NCBI GenBank assembly: GCA_964518595.1 | Contig: CAZFHA010000018.1 | Coordinates: forward strand, 7,070 to 71,069 | DNA: 64,000 bases | Origin: CAZFHA01 sp964518595 | GTDB lineage: Bacteria > Bacillota > Clostridia > Saccharofermentanales > Saccharofermentanaceae | Direction of reading: 5' to 3' | Shown here: one piece after another, positions 45,583 through 53,687 of the stretch | Layout of the letters: each line of letters starts with the position of its first letter | Position numbering within the stretch: the first letter of the stretch is position 1 | The notes under the pieces: model-generated | What the model was told of the DNA's origin: nothing | The model's input: the letters and a program-made list of their open reading frames with translations, nothing else | Database searches by the model: none | Position numbers and translations under genes: made by a program

Positions 45583-48036
45583 ATGTACATAACTTTTGAA
45601 GAGGCGGCCAAGAGACAGCTAATTTCGGGTCGGGTTTTGGCTGTGCTTGAATATGATAAAATTCGTGATTTGCTTACTGCCCAAGCACGAACTGTGTATG
45701 GCCGGGAACTTTGTGAGGCCTTACTTCCAACTTCAGACTTTGAGTTGGTTGAGCTTTGGCAAGGTCAAACCGCAGATGCAAAGAGCTTCATTTTTAAGGA
45801 AGGACGCCTGCCTTTGGGTGCCTTAGCTGATATCCGCCCGGCCATAGCTCTTTCTCAAGCGGAAGGTATGCTAACCCAAAAGAGCCTATTAGGTATTGCT
45901 ACTTTTTTGCGAGCTCTTATAGGTCTCAAAGCAGTCCTTCCCCTTACTAGGGAAGAAATCGAGGGTAATTTACTTTTGACGCAAATTGCCGAACTGATGC
46001 CTTTGCCACAACTGGAGAAAGAAATTAGTTTCTGTATTTTATCCGAAGAAGAGATTAATGATCGAGCTAGTCAAGAGCTATACCAGCTTCGGCGTAAAAT
46101 TAGGGACAGCCAAAATCAAATCAGAGAGATTTTAGACCGAATTATTCAAAAACACGGCGCTGCGCTTCAGGAGCAGCTCATTACCCTGCGGGGAGATCGC
46201 TATGTGGTTCCGGTTAAAGCTGAGCGTAAAGGCGAAATTCCTGGTATTGTTCACGATACTTCGGCTTCCGGTCAGACAGTTTTTATCGAGCCCATTGCTG
46301 TTGTTGAAACCAATAACCGAATTAGAGAATATATAACCCAGGAGAAAGTCGAAATAGAAAAAATTCTTCTCCGGCTTACTGCTATGGTTTTTCAAGAAAC
46401 GGAAGCTTTGGGTACCAATGTCAAATTAATTGCTGAAATTGATTTTTACGCAGCTAAAGGAACTTTGGCGCTGGGTATGGATGCTTGCCGCCCTGAAGTT
46501 AATCAAGAAGGGCATATCCATCTTCTAAAGGCTCGCCATCCTTTAATTGACAAAAAGAAAGTTGTTCCTATTGATTTTCGGTTGGGCGATGAATATCGTA
46601 CACTAGTTATTACCGGCCCTAACACAGGGGGAAAGACTGTATCACTTAAGACCTGTGGGCTTTTCTGTCTTATGGGAATGGCAGGGCTGCATTTGCCTTG
46701 TGATAATCATTCTTCGATTTCAGTTTTCACTACTATTCTGGCAGATATTGGTGATGAGCAGAGTATAGAGCAGAGTTTATCAACCTTTTCCTCACATATG
46801 AAGAATTTAGTCTCAATATTAGAAACGGCCGGTCCCGCCAGTCTTGTGTTGGTGGATGAACTAGGTTCAGGAACAGATCCCTCTGAGGGCGCGGCTTTGG
46901 CTATTGCTATTTTAGACCACCTGCGTCGCCAAGGTGCTCTTACCGTGGCCACTACCCACTACAAGGAGCTTAAGGCTTACGCTATCGAGACGGATGGAGT
47001 AGAAAACGCCTGCTGCGAGTTCGACACGGAAACCTTATCTCCGACCTATCGTTTGCTTATTGGTCTGCCTGGGGTAAGTAATGCTTTTTCTATTTCGAAA
47101 AAGTTGGGTCTTTCTGCCCATATTATTGAAGCAGCCCAAGCGCTTTTGACCGAAGAAGGACTGCGTTTTGAAGAGCTTTTATCTTCTGCTGAGCAAAATA
47201 ACCGGGAGAGTGAAAAGCTTAAACAAGAAATGGCTAGGCTAAAGCAGCAAGTGGAGTCTGAGCGAGCCGCTTTGCTAGAGCAACAAGCGCAATTGGAGCA
47301 GAGCAGACAAAAGGTCTTACTTAAGGCTCAGGAAGAGAAAAGTGAGCTTTTGGAGGAAGCTTTTGAAGAAGTAGAACAAATGATTCAAGCCGTAAGAAAG
47401 GCCTCTAAAGAAAAAGATGCTCATGTGGCGGAAGCCAAGATGCACCAGATTCGCCAGAATTTACGGGCAGGCTTAACAGATTTAAATAGCTCCCTAGAGA
47501 AGAATCGGAAGAGTATGCCGGTGGCAGGGGAGATTCCCAAGGAAATCAAGATCGGCGGACTTTATTTTTCCCCAAGTCTGGGGGTTACCGGCACGATTAT
47601 TCAAGGACCGGATAGTCGGGGACGCTGTATTCTGCAAGCCGGAGCCTTACGCCTTACCGTTACTAGGGATTCTTTACGCTATCCTGAGAAAGTTGTAGCT
47701 TCTAATCAGACTGCTAGTACAGGTAAAGGTAAAAATAACAAATATCAAGCAGAACGCAGTAGAGCAAGCCAACTGCGTTCCCAGAAAGCGGCTCAGGTTA
47801 TGCCAGAAATTCAACTCTTGGGCATGACTGTTGATGAAGCCATTACCACCCTTGACCGCTATTTAGATGATTGTATTTTGTCTAATATTGGTACAGTGAG
47901 GATTGTCCACGGCAAAGGAACAGGGGCTCTCAGGGCAGCTGTAGCCGGTCATCTCAAGCATGATTCTCGAGTAAAGAAATTCCGCTTAGGTACCTTTGGT
48001 GAAGGTGAGGATGGGGTTACAATTGCGGAACTGTAG
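45583..48036 (+). CDS. mutS2: MutS2 family endonuclease/ribosome-rescue ATPase
   Basis: The 817-residue protein has the MutS core without mismatch-recognition domain I. The ATPase has Walker A TGPNTGGKTVSLKT (~344) and VLVDELGSGTDPSEGAALA. A long coiled coil spans ~520-640. The C-terminal Smr nuclease domain (~744-817) includes LLGMTVDEAITTLDRYLDD and IVHGKGTGALR; it has LLG where the usual start is L-D-L-R-G. MutS2 suppresses recombination and in Bacillus splits collided ribosomes. It is translated from ATG 45583 with an AGGAG site and closely follows pgsA. Confidence 0.94.
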   Translation: MYITFEEAAKRQLISGRVLAVLEYDKIRDLLTAQARTVYGRELCEALLPTSDFELVELWQGQTADAKSFIFKEGRLPLGALADIRPAIALSQAEGMLTQKSLLGIATFLRALIGLKAVLPLTREEIEGNLLLTQIAELMPLPQLEKEISFCILSEEEINDRASQELYQLRRKIRDSQNQIREILDRIIQKHGAALQEQLITLRGDRYVVPVKAERKGEIPGIVHDTSASGQTVFIEPIAVVETNNRIREYITQEKVEIEKILLRLTAMVFQETEALGTNVKLIAEIDFYAAKGTLALGMDACRPEVNQEGHIHLLKARHPLIDKKKVVPIDFRLGDEYRTLVITGPNTGGKTVSLKTCGLFCLMGMAGLHLPCDNHSSISVFTTILADIGDEQSIEQSLSTFSSHMKNLVSILETAGPASLVLVDELGSGTDPSEGAALAIAILDHLRRQGALTVATTHYKELKAYAIETDGVENACCEFDTETLSPTYRLLIGLPGVSNAFSISKKLGLSAHIIEAAQALLTEEGLRFEELLSSAEQNNRESEKLKQEMARLKQQVESERAALLEQQAQLEQSRQKVLLKAQEEKSELLEEAFEEVEQMIQAVRKASKEKDAHVAEAKMHQIRQNLRAGLTDLNSSLEKNRKSMPVAGEIPKEIKIGGLYFSPSLGVTGTIIQGPDSRGRCILQAGALRLTVTRDSLRYPEKVVASNQTASTGKGKNNKYQAERSRASQLRSQKAAQVMPEIQLLGMTVDEAITTLDRYLDDCILSNIGTVRIVHGKGTGALRAAVAGHLKHDSRVKKFRLGTFGEGEDGVTIAEL

Positions 48037-48094
48037 TGGTTAGCGGATAAATCTAATAGGAAGACGTTCTAAGCTGGCGATGGCGTAATTATTT

Positions 48095-48124
48095 TTGTCT
48101 TGCTACCTTGTTTTGTTATATAAT
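48095..48124 (+). promoter_or_regulatory. Promoter of the ferric-reductase-like gene
   Basis: TTGTCT (48095-48100) and TATAAT (48119-48124) are separated by 18 bp. They lie 34 bp upstream of the chosen ATG. Confidence 0.55.
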
Positions 48125-48157
48125 ATTACTCATAATAGTAGTTGGAGGAATGAGACA

Positions 48158-49510
48158 ATGGTTAGACGCATTCTATTTATTCTCCTGTATGTATTGGCTC
48201 CTTTGCCAGCTATAATTCTGATTTACACTTCAAATCCGACATATTATGGTGGGAATGCTTTGGTTCCAATGCTTTTGGGGACAATAGCTTTTACTTGGTT
48301 AAATTTTCAGTTTATATTAAGTGCTCGCTGTCGATTCATAGAAAGGCTTTTTCCCTTGGGAAAGCTGTATATTTTTCATGGTCTAATGGCTATTGTTAGT
48401 ATAACCTTAGCACTTACCCATAAACTATTAAAAGAAAGAGTTTTTTCTGAAAGTCTCAAAACTCAGATTGGAACGACTTCGTTAATTATTTTTATTTCTG
48501 TTAGTTTTTTAGCGCTTTTCTTTATGGTGGGGATCTGGGCTCAGTTCTCACCTCAGATTGCTCAACTCAGGCGAAAACTCCAAACTGGCATTGGAAACTA
48601 TCAATTACAGAAGTGGTTGCATAATTTTTCCATGGTGGCTACCGTGCTTTTACTTATCCATGTCCTTCTGGGATCAGCCGCCCGTTCGCCTTGGGTTATG
48701 GTAGCTTATATTGGCTATTTTGCACTAGCTCTTGGATTTTATCTCTACCATAAAGTTATTCGGCCCTATTTCCTAGCCCCGGCTTTTCGCGTGGAAAAAG
48801 TGATTCCAGAGAATCGAAAGGTTACTACTTTAGTTTTGCTTCCAGAGAATAAAGACTATAGGCTGGATTTTCTGCCGGGGCAGCTGGGATTTATCCGCTT
48901 AAAGAGCTCTGCCGTTAGTTCAGAAAGACATCCATTTAGTTTTTCGTCAGCTCCTGAAGGGGATAATTTATCTCTTACGATTAAGGCCTTGGGGGATTGG
49001 ACTTCAAGTATAAGAGCTGTTAAACCTCAGGATAGGGCTTGGATAGAGGGTCCTTATGGTGATTTTTCTCCTTGGCTACTTCCTAAGGCATCCCTTTGGG
49101 TTTTACTTGCTGGTGGCGTGGGAATTACACCGATGCTGAGTATTTTGAGGCATTTAGCCGCTATGAAGAGTGATCAGCCCGTCATTTTATTTTGGACGGT
49201 TCGAAATTTGGCGGACTTTTTTGCCTTGGAGGAGATCATTAATTGGAAAACTACCTGCCCCAATTTCGACTTTATTCCCATTGCTCAAGAGACCGATGAC
49301 GAGGCGCTATCGGACTTTCTTCCGTCGATCGTTTTTGATCACCTTTCCATTGACTTGATTGAAAGTCACTTAGACAAAAAGGGGCATCAAATTCTTGGCG
49401 CACATTATTATATTTGTGGACCAGGTGGTATGCGCATAAAATTATTAAAAAACTTAAAGAAAAGGGGTGTTCCCTTTAGGAATCTTCATTCGGAAAATTT
49501 TTCGGTATAG
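48158..49510 (+). CDS. Ferric-reductase-like transmembrane flavoprotein
   Basis: The 450-residue protein has about six N-terminal membrane helices with histidines placed for two b-type hemes (YIFHGLMAIVSITLALTHKL and WLHNFSMVATVLLLIHVLLG). A ferredoxin-reductase-like module follows: FAD-binding RHPFSFSSAPEG (~256), NAD(P)-binding LAGGVGITPMLSILR, and the C-terminal YYICGPGGM. The architecture matches FRE/NOX-like oxidoreductases that move electrons from NAD(P)H across the membrane. The start is ATG 48158 with GGAGG 9 bases upstream. The cytochrome-b5-like lipoprotein about 0.7 kb downstream could be an outer-face electron partner (inference). Confidence 0.88.
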   Translation: MVRRILFILLYVLAPLPAIILIYTSNPTYYGGNALVPMLLGTIAFTWLNFQFILSARCRFIERLFPLGKLYIFHGLMAIVSITLALTHKLLKERVFSESLKTQIGTTSLIIFISVSFLALFFMVGIWAQFSPQIAQLRRKLQTGIGNYQLQKWLHNFSMVATVLLLIHVLLGSAARSPWVMVAYIGYFALALGFYLYHKVIRPYFLAPAFRVEKVIPENRKVTTLVLLPENKDYRLDFLPGQLGFIRLKSSAVSSERHPFSFSSAPEGDNLSLTIKALGDWTSSIRAVKPQDRAWIEGPYGDFSPWLLPKASLWVLLAGGVGITPMLSILRHLAAMKSDQPVILFWTVRNLADFFALEEIINWKTTCPNFDFIPIAQETDDEALSDFLPSIVFDHLSIDLIESHLDKKGHQILGAHYYICGPGGMRIKLLKNLKKRGVPFRNLHSENFSV

Positions 49511-49633
49511 TGGATGCTTTTAACCGTTAGCTTCAAGTTGTAGATTGGCTCTAATTCTAATTTTTTAGCTGTTATTCTTCCGCTTTACTTTATTCTTATT
49601 CTTGTTTAAGCAAGGTGATTTGAAAGGAGCTAT

Positions 49634-50116
49634 ATGAAAAACGTAGAATTTAGAAGAGTTTTTGATGATGATCTTGAAATTTTAAATTTATGGCTTAATA
49701 AAGACTATGTCAAAAAATGGTATAACGAACCCGAAGACTGGTTAGCGGAAATCAATGGACGAAACAAAGAGTTTAGCTGGATTAATCATTTTATCGTTAT
49801 GAGTAATGGAAACCCAATCGGATTCTGTCAGTACTATGACTGCTTTGATGGTCAAAAATTTGAAGATTGGTATAGTATTGATAGTGCTGGAAAAATGTAC
49901 AGTATTGATTATTTGATTGGCGATGAAAATTATTTAGGTAAAGGTTATGGAAGCCTTATTGTTAAAGTTTTAACGGAATTAATTGCCACGAAAGAGCAAG
50001 CAGCGATAATTGTTGTGCAGCCAGATGAAGAAAATTCCGCTTCAAATCGTGTTTTACTTTCAAATAACTATACTTTCGACCCTGCTAAACATTATTATTG
50101 TAAACTTCTAAAATAA
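49634..50116 (+). CDS. GNAT-family N-acetyltransferase
   Basis: The 160-residue protein has the GNAT acetyl-CoA-binding motif A (YLIGDENYLGKGYGSLIVKV, ~95-115) and motif B near VLLSNNYTF. The overall look (EFRRVFDDDLEILNLWLNKD at the start, I-D-Y-L-I-G-D) is that of the AAC(6')/RimJ-like branch, which acetylates aminoglycosides or protein N-termini; the substrate is unknown. It is AT-rich relative to its upstream neighbour. A GAAAGGAG site precedes the ATG. Confidence 0.88.
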   Translation: MKNVEFRRVFDDDLEILNLWLNKDYVKKWYNEPEDWLAEINGRNKEFSWINHFIVMSNGNPIGFCQYYDCFDGQKFEDWYSIDSAGKMYSIDYLIGDENYLGKGYGSLIVKVLTELIATKEQAAIIVVQPDEENSASNRVLLSNNYTFDPAKHYYCKLLK

Positions 50117-50124
50117 TCAGATTT

Positions 50125-50154
50125 TTGTTGTATTTTAAAATGATGAGTTATAAT
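50125..50154 (+). promoter_or_regulatory. Promoter of the cytochrome-b5-like lipoprotein
   Basis: TTGTTG (50125-50130) and TATAAT (50149-50154) have an 18-bp spacer, 35 bp before the ATG at 50189. Confidence 0.5.
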
Positions 50155-50188
50155 GGTTGATATAATAAATAATAGTGAGGTTAAGATA

Positions 50189-50613
50189 ATGAAAAAATCT
50201 GTATTTACTCTAGTTGTAGCCGTAATTTTAGGAGCCTTTATTCTTGGTGGATGTAGTAATACCACTACGACCTCTACGGTGACAACCAATTCTCCCAGCA
50301 CTACTACTCAGCCAGAAACTATGTCCACCTCCTCATCCTCCGAAAAAGCGAGTCAAAGCAGTGTTTTATCCAAGGTTTCAGCGAGTGAAAAGACCTTTAC
50401 TCTAACTGAGTTAGCTACCTATGACGGTCAAAACGGTAATCCGGCCTACATTGCTGTAGATGGCATTGTTTATGATGTTACAGACATCCCGGAATGGAAA
50501 GGTGGGCAACACAATCAGCAAACCGCAGGGCAAGATTTGACAGAAGCAATTGCTTCTTCCCCCACGGCAAAGATATGCTGAAAGGTGTTCCTGTTGTAGG
50601 TACGCTTACGTAA
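50189..50613 (+). pseudogene. Cytochrome-b5-like heme-binding lipoprotein, frameshifted
   Basis: ATG 50189 starts a lipoprotein signal with lipobox LGGC, then a Thr/Ser-rich linker. A cytochrome-b5-type domain follows (FTLTELATYDGQNGNPAYIA, then VDGIVYDVTDIPEWKGGQHN, which holds the first heme histidine). In the current frame it ends SSPTAKIC-stop at 50579-50581. A change of frame at the C5 run 50559-50563 restores the family ending H-G-K-D-M-L-K-G-V-P-V-V-G-T-L-T and a stop at 50611-50613, including the second histidine. One C is missing relative to the expected gene. Causes could be a real mutation, slippage-based switching or a sequencing error. The full-length 3' end overlaps the end of apgM on the opposite strand by 8 bp. 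Confidence 0.8.
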
Positions 50614-51853
50614 TAAATTCTTGAAAAAGTGCAGGTCCGGTAGGGAAGTAGATTCCCGTAGACTTAGCATCTTCTTCACTATATCGAAGGAGAGTAGCAC
50701 CGGTTAAGCCGGTGCTATTTTCTGTTGCCTTCTGGCTCTCATATAGAAAGAAAGGTACCGGATCGGCGCTATGAGTTCTGGTAGCAATCGGTGTGGGATG
50801 ATCTGGTAGCACCAGAATCTTATAGTCTTCACCAGTCAGAAGACGCTGATTCTCTAAATAATCATATACCGGTTTCAGTAAAAGATGATCAATTTTCTCG
50901 ATGGAAGAGACTTTCCCAGAAACATCTCCTTGGTGTCCGCACTCGTCAGGAGCCTCCACATGGACATAGACATAGTCAATGCCGGATTGAAAGGCCTCGA
51001 TAGCTCCTCTCCCTTTGGCAGCAAAATCGGTATGCAAGTTGCCTGTAGCACCCGGTATCTTAATGACTTTTAGTCCGGCACAAAGTGCTAATCCATAGAT
51101 TAGGTCTACGGCTGAGATTACCGCACCAGATTTGTGATAGGTATCTGCAAAATTTGCTAGGGCAGGTTTGGTTCCTTGCCCCCATAGCCAAATGGAATTA
51201 GCAGGGCGCAGTCCTCTGGCTCGGCGGCTCTGGTTGACTGGATGTTCATTCAATATCTTATAGGACTTTTCCATCATTTCACATAAAAATTTACTATCCT
51301 CGCCAGTGGGGAGATAGGGAGCAATGGGACGGTCGGCAATATCATGAGGAGGAACCAAGATTTGATTTCCCGTGCCCTTTTGCCAGATTAAACAATGGCG
51401 ATAGCTAGTACCGGGATAAAAATGCAGCACATCACTACCTAGTTCATTCTCGATAGCAGAAATTAGTTGAGCTGCTTCTTCACTGCTAATTTCACCGGCA
51501 GAGTAGTCCTCCATAATCATGTGATTGTATCGTCCGTCTCCGCTATCTTTCAGCGTGACCAAATTACATCTGAAAACCATATCATCTAAAGCCATAGAGA
51601 GCCCTAGGCTAACAGCCTCCAAAGGAGAGCGACCGGTATAATAGACTTCAGGATCATAGCCCATTACTGACATATTTGCTGGCCCGCTACCGGGTTCCAT
51701 CCCATCCGGAATAGTTTTAACCAGACCATTTCGAGAGCTTTGTGCCAGCATATCCATTGTGGGTTTTTGGGCGTAAGCTAAGGGGGTAAGATGATTGAGT
51801 TCTGCAATAGGTAAATCGGCCATTCCATCTCCGAGGAGTAAAAAATATTTCAT
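50606..51853 (-). CDS. apgM: Cofactor-independent phosphoglycerate mutase, ApgM type
   Basis: The 415-residue alkaline-phosphatase-superfamily enzyme interconverts 3- and 2-phosphoglycerate. It starts KYFLLLGDGMADLPI (metal aspartate) and has the catalytic-serine segment around EPGSGPANMSVMGYDP. Further metal ligands occur in HVEAPDECGHQGD and VLPDHPTPIATRTHSADPVP. This is the archaeal-like (ApgM) form, which many clostridia also carry, distinct from GpmI. An AAGGAT site precedes the ATG. It is a single gene. Confidence 0.93.
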   Translation of the reverse strand: MKYFLLLGDGMADLPIAELNHLTPLAYAQKPTMDMLAQSSRNGLVKTIPDGMEPGSGPANMSVMGYDPEVYYTGRSPLEAVSLGLSMALDDMVFRCNLVTLKDSGDGRYNHMIMEDYSAGEISSEEAAQLISAIENELGSDVLHFYPGTSYRHCLIWQKGTGNQILVPPHDIADRPIAPYLPTGEDSKFLCEMMEKSYKILNEHPVNQSRRARGLRPANSIWLWGQGTKPALANFADTYHKSGAVISAVDLIYGLALCAGLKVIKIPGATGNLHTDFAAKGRGAIEAFQSGIDYVYVHVEAPDECGHQGDVSGKVSSIEKIDHLLLKPVYDYLENQRLLTGEDYKILVLPDHPTPIATRTHSADPVPFFLYESQKATENSTGLTGATLLRYSEEDAKSTGIYFPTGPALFQEFIT

Positions 51854-52067
51854 GTTATCCTTGCAAGCTTGATAGTAAAAACTTGCGACTCCTTATCAAA
51901 TTATTTCTTAATCGACCAAGACGTACTTTAGTTGCAAGTTAGTCTATGGCAAAAAGCATAAATATAGAAGCTAAAAAAGTAAAAGTGCTGGACTGCTGTA
52001 CGCAGCGGCACTTATTTGATATGCTTTTAATTATACCATGATAAGAGAAGGAGGCACAGCTAAAGCT

Positions 52068-52775
52068 ATGTTTACAAATAAATTTACCGACTTTGTAAAA
52101 GACAATACGGCTAAAATATGGGTTTTTGTGGGTGCCTATGGCAGTGGGAAATCTGAAGTAGCGGTGAACTTCGGAAAACAGCTTCGTACTGCTAGGCCAG
52201 AACAACAGCTTGTTTTGGTGGACATAGATATTGTTAATCCCTTTTACCGTTCGGCAGATGCAGGCAGCTTTCTTACGAAACAGCGAATTCGCCTGATTAA
52301 GCCACCTTTTGCTAACACGAACTCTGATGTACCGGCTCTTTCGCCGGAGGTATATACGGTTTTTGATGATCCAGATAATCTTAGTATCATGGATGTGGGC
52401 GGGGATGATTTAGGTGCCAAGGTCTTGGGAAGTATGGCTAAGCGGTTTTTGGAAATTGAATATCAGCTAATCATGGTGGTAAATACCTGCCGCCCCTTTA
52501 CCCAAACCCCAGAGGCCATAATGGCCATGGCCAGACAGATTGAAACAGCTTCGAAAATGTCAATTACAGGGCTTTTAAATAATACGAATATTCTAGAGGC
52601 TACTAGCTTTGACTTAGTTATAGATTCTATACCTACTGTACAGGCTGCGGCTCAGCAGTTGGGCGTTCCGCTTTGTTTTACGGCGGTGATGGAAAGCCTT
52701 ATTCCTGATAATTGGTTGACTGCAGAAAGTGGCCAGAGGGTTCTTCTGCCAATGGAACGTTGGATATGCTATTAA
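52068..52775 (+). CDS. P-loop ATPase of unknown role
   Basis: The 235-residue protein is built around a Walker A VGAYGSGKSEVAVNFGKQL near residue 25 and resembles SIMIBI/MinD-like NTPases: VLVDIDIVNPFYRSAD (switch-I-like) and LSIMDVGGDDLGAKVL (D-x-G-G switch II). No membrane segment or partner gene is obvious. It may act as a small ATP-dependent assembly or partitioning factor, but no specific function can be claimed. The start is uncertain: ATG 52068 follows GGAGG by 13 bases, and an in-frame ATG at 52038 lies before that site. Confidence 0.75.
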   Translation: MFTNKFTDFVKDNTAKIWVFVGAYGSGKSEVAVNFGKQLRTARPEQQLVLVDIDIVNPFYRSADAGSFLTKQRIRLIKPPFANTNSDVPALSPEVYTVFDDPDNLSIMDVGGDDLGAKVLGSMAKRFLEIEYQLIMVVNTCRPFTQTPEAIMAMARQIETASKMSITGLLNNTNILEATSFDLVIDSIPTVQAAAQQLGVPLCFTAVMESLIPDNWLTAESGQRVLLPMERWICY

Positions 52776-52787
52776 TAAATGGATAAT

Positions 52788-52840
52788 AGTCCACCGCTGA
52801 GCTTCCTTCGGCGCAAGCAAAGGAAGCTTAGCAGTGGACT
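52788..52840. repeat. Long near-perfect hairpin between convergent genes
   Basis: Two 21-base arms (52788-52808 and 52820-52840) pair completely if two G-U wobbles are allowed, around an 11-base loop. There is no T run on either side. It lies between the ends of the P-loop ATPase gene and the yoeB gene and could stop transcription from both sides or stabilise 3' ends. Confidence 0.75.
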
Positions 52841-52863
52841 CTGTGCTGTAAAATAAATAGGTT

Positions 52864-53133
52864 TTAGAACTCGTAATGCGTCCATAAACTAATAACTTTT
52901 ACGATCTTTTTGTCCTCTATGACCTCATACACTAAGCGATGCTTGATGTTAATTCTGCGCGAATACGCACCCTCTAAATCTAGCTTAAGTTTCTCATAAG
53001 GCGGAGGCGTTTGATAAGGATTCTCTCGTATAATTTCAATCAATGCTTTGGTTTTATTTTCTAGTTTAGCTGCTTTTAACTTGGGAATATCAGTTGTTGC
53101 CTTTTTTGTGTAAACAATAGAAAACACTACCAT
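52864..53133 (-). CDS. yoeB: YoeB/Txe-family mRNA interferase toxin
   Basis: The 89-residue RelE-superfamily toxin cuts mRNA in the ribosome. It has the RRINIKHRLVYEVI core, where the arginines and glutamate of the active site lie, and the C-terminal WTHYEF, matching the H-Y ending of YoeB. Its start overlaps the end of the antitoxin gene by 7 bp, so translation is coupled. It is full length and appears intact. Confidence 0.9.
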   Translation of the reverse strand: MVVFSIVYTKKATTDIPKLKAAKLENKTKALIEIIRENPYQTPPPYEKLKLDLEGAYSRRINIKHRLVYEVIEDKKIVKVISLWTHYEF

Positions 53134-53375
53134 TGCACCTCGCTTTCAGGAAGACAGTCTTCAACGGCTGTGCTCATCCCTTCGATAATCTTCTCACTCA
53201 TTCCTTTAGTTGAGCAGAGAAAGAGCGTTTCTATCAGCCCATTATAATCTTCCTCGCTAAGAATTACTGCATTCCCATCTTTCGTGCTAATGTTTATGGG
53301 TTCATTGTATTTAATTGTTTGTTCAAGCATGTTAAATAGATGTTTTCTAAAATTAGTAGCATTTGTATTAATCAT
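53127..53375 (-). CDS. yefM: YefM/Phd-family antitoxin
   Basis: The 82-residue antitoxin has the Phd/YefM DNA-binding N-terminus (TNATNFRKHLFNMLEQTIKY, then EPINISTKDGNAVILSEEDY) and an acidic C-terminal tail (VEDCLPESEVQW) that would wrap the YoeB toxin. A GGAGG site precedes the ATG. It is the first gene of the pair and sits directly downstream of a consensus promoter overlapped by a TGTACA-containing palindrome, which fits autorepression. Confidence 0.9.
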   Translation of the reverse strand: MINTNATNFRKHLFNMLEQTIKYNEPINISTKDGNAVILSEEDYNGLIETLFLCSTKGMSEKIIEGMSTAVEDCLPESEVQW

Positions 53376-53394
53376 CTCATCTCACCTCCTTGTA

Positions 53395-53429
53395 TGTACA
53401 TTATAGTGTACGCATGAGGAGGCTGTCAA
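53395..53429 (-). promoter_or_regulatory. Autoregulated promoter/operator of yefM-yoeB
   Basis: On the minus strand, TTGACA (53424-53429) and TATAAT (53400-53405) are 18 bp apart. The near-palindrome GTACATTATAGTGTAC (53396-53411) covers the -10 box. It contains TGTACA (53395-53400), the core known from E. coli YefM operators, and a second half-site TGTAC. Confidence 0.8.
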
Positions 53430-53623
53430 CGTCTTTTTATTGACAATAGAAGTCCCACGCCACAGGCAACGCCGGCACCTATGATAAGGGGCCAATTTAT
53501 CTCGGTATCTTTAACCCAACCGATTATAACGAGGGCAGCACAGCTTAGTAAGCCTATAGTGCAGAAAACTCTTGCTACTATGGTACCTGTTATGACAATG
53601 GTTTTTTTCTCTTTTTCTGGCAT
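53426..53623 (-). CDS. Small two-helix membrane protein
   Basis: The 65-residue protein has two predicted membrane segments (VARVFCTIGLLSCAALVIIG and PLIIGAGVACGVGLLLS) and charged ends (MPEKEKKT; KRR). The family is not recognised. It is one of three small membrane proteins in a same-strand run with a CPBP protease (53426-55127) that faces the LytTR/GHKL regulatory pair. It may be an immunity or accessory membrane peptide (inference). A GGAGAG site is present. Confidence 0.65.
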   Translation of the reverse strand: MPEKEKKTIVITGTIVARVFCTIGLLSCAALVIIGWVKDTEINWPLIIGAGVACGVGLLLSIKRR

Positions 53624-53687
53624 AGTTTTCTCTCCTTTGAAGTTGTTTTTCTAAAGCTAAAGCTGTAAGCCGTATTAGGGAATAATA

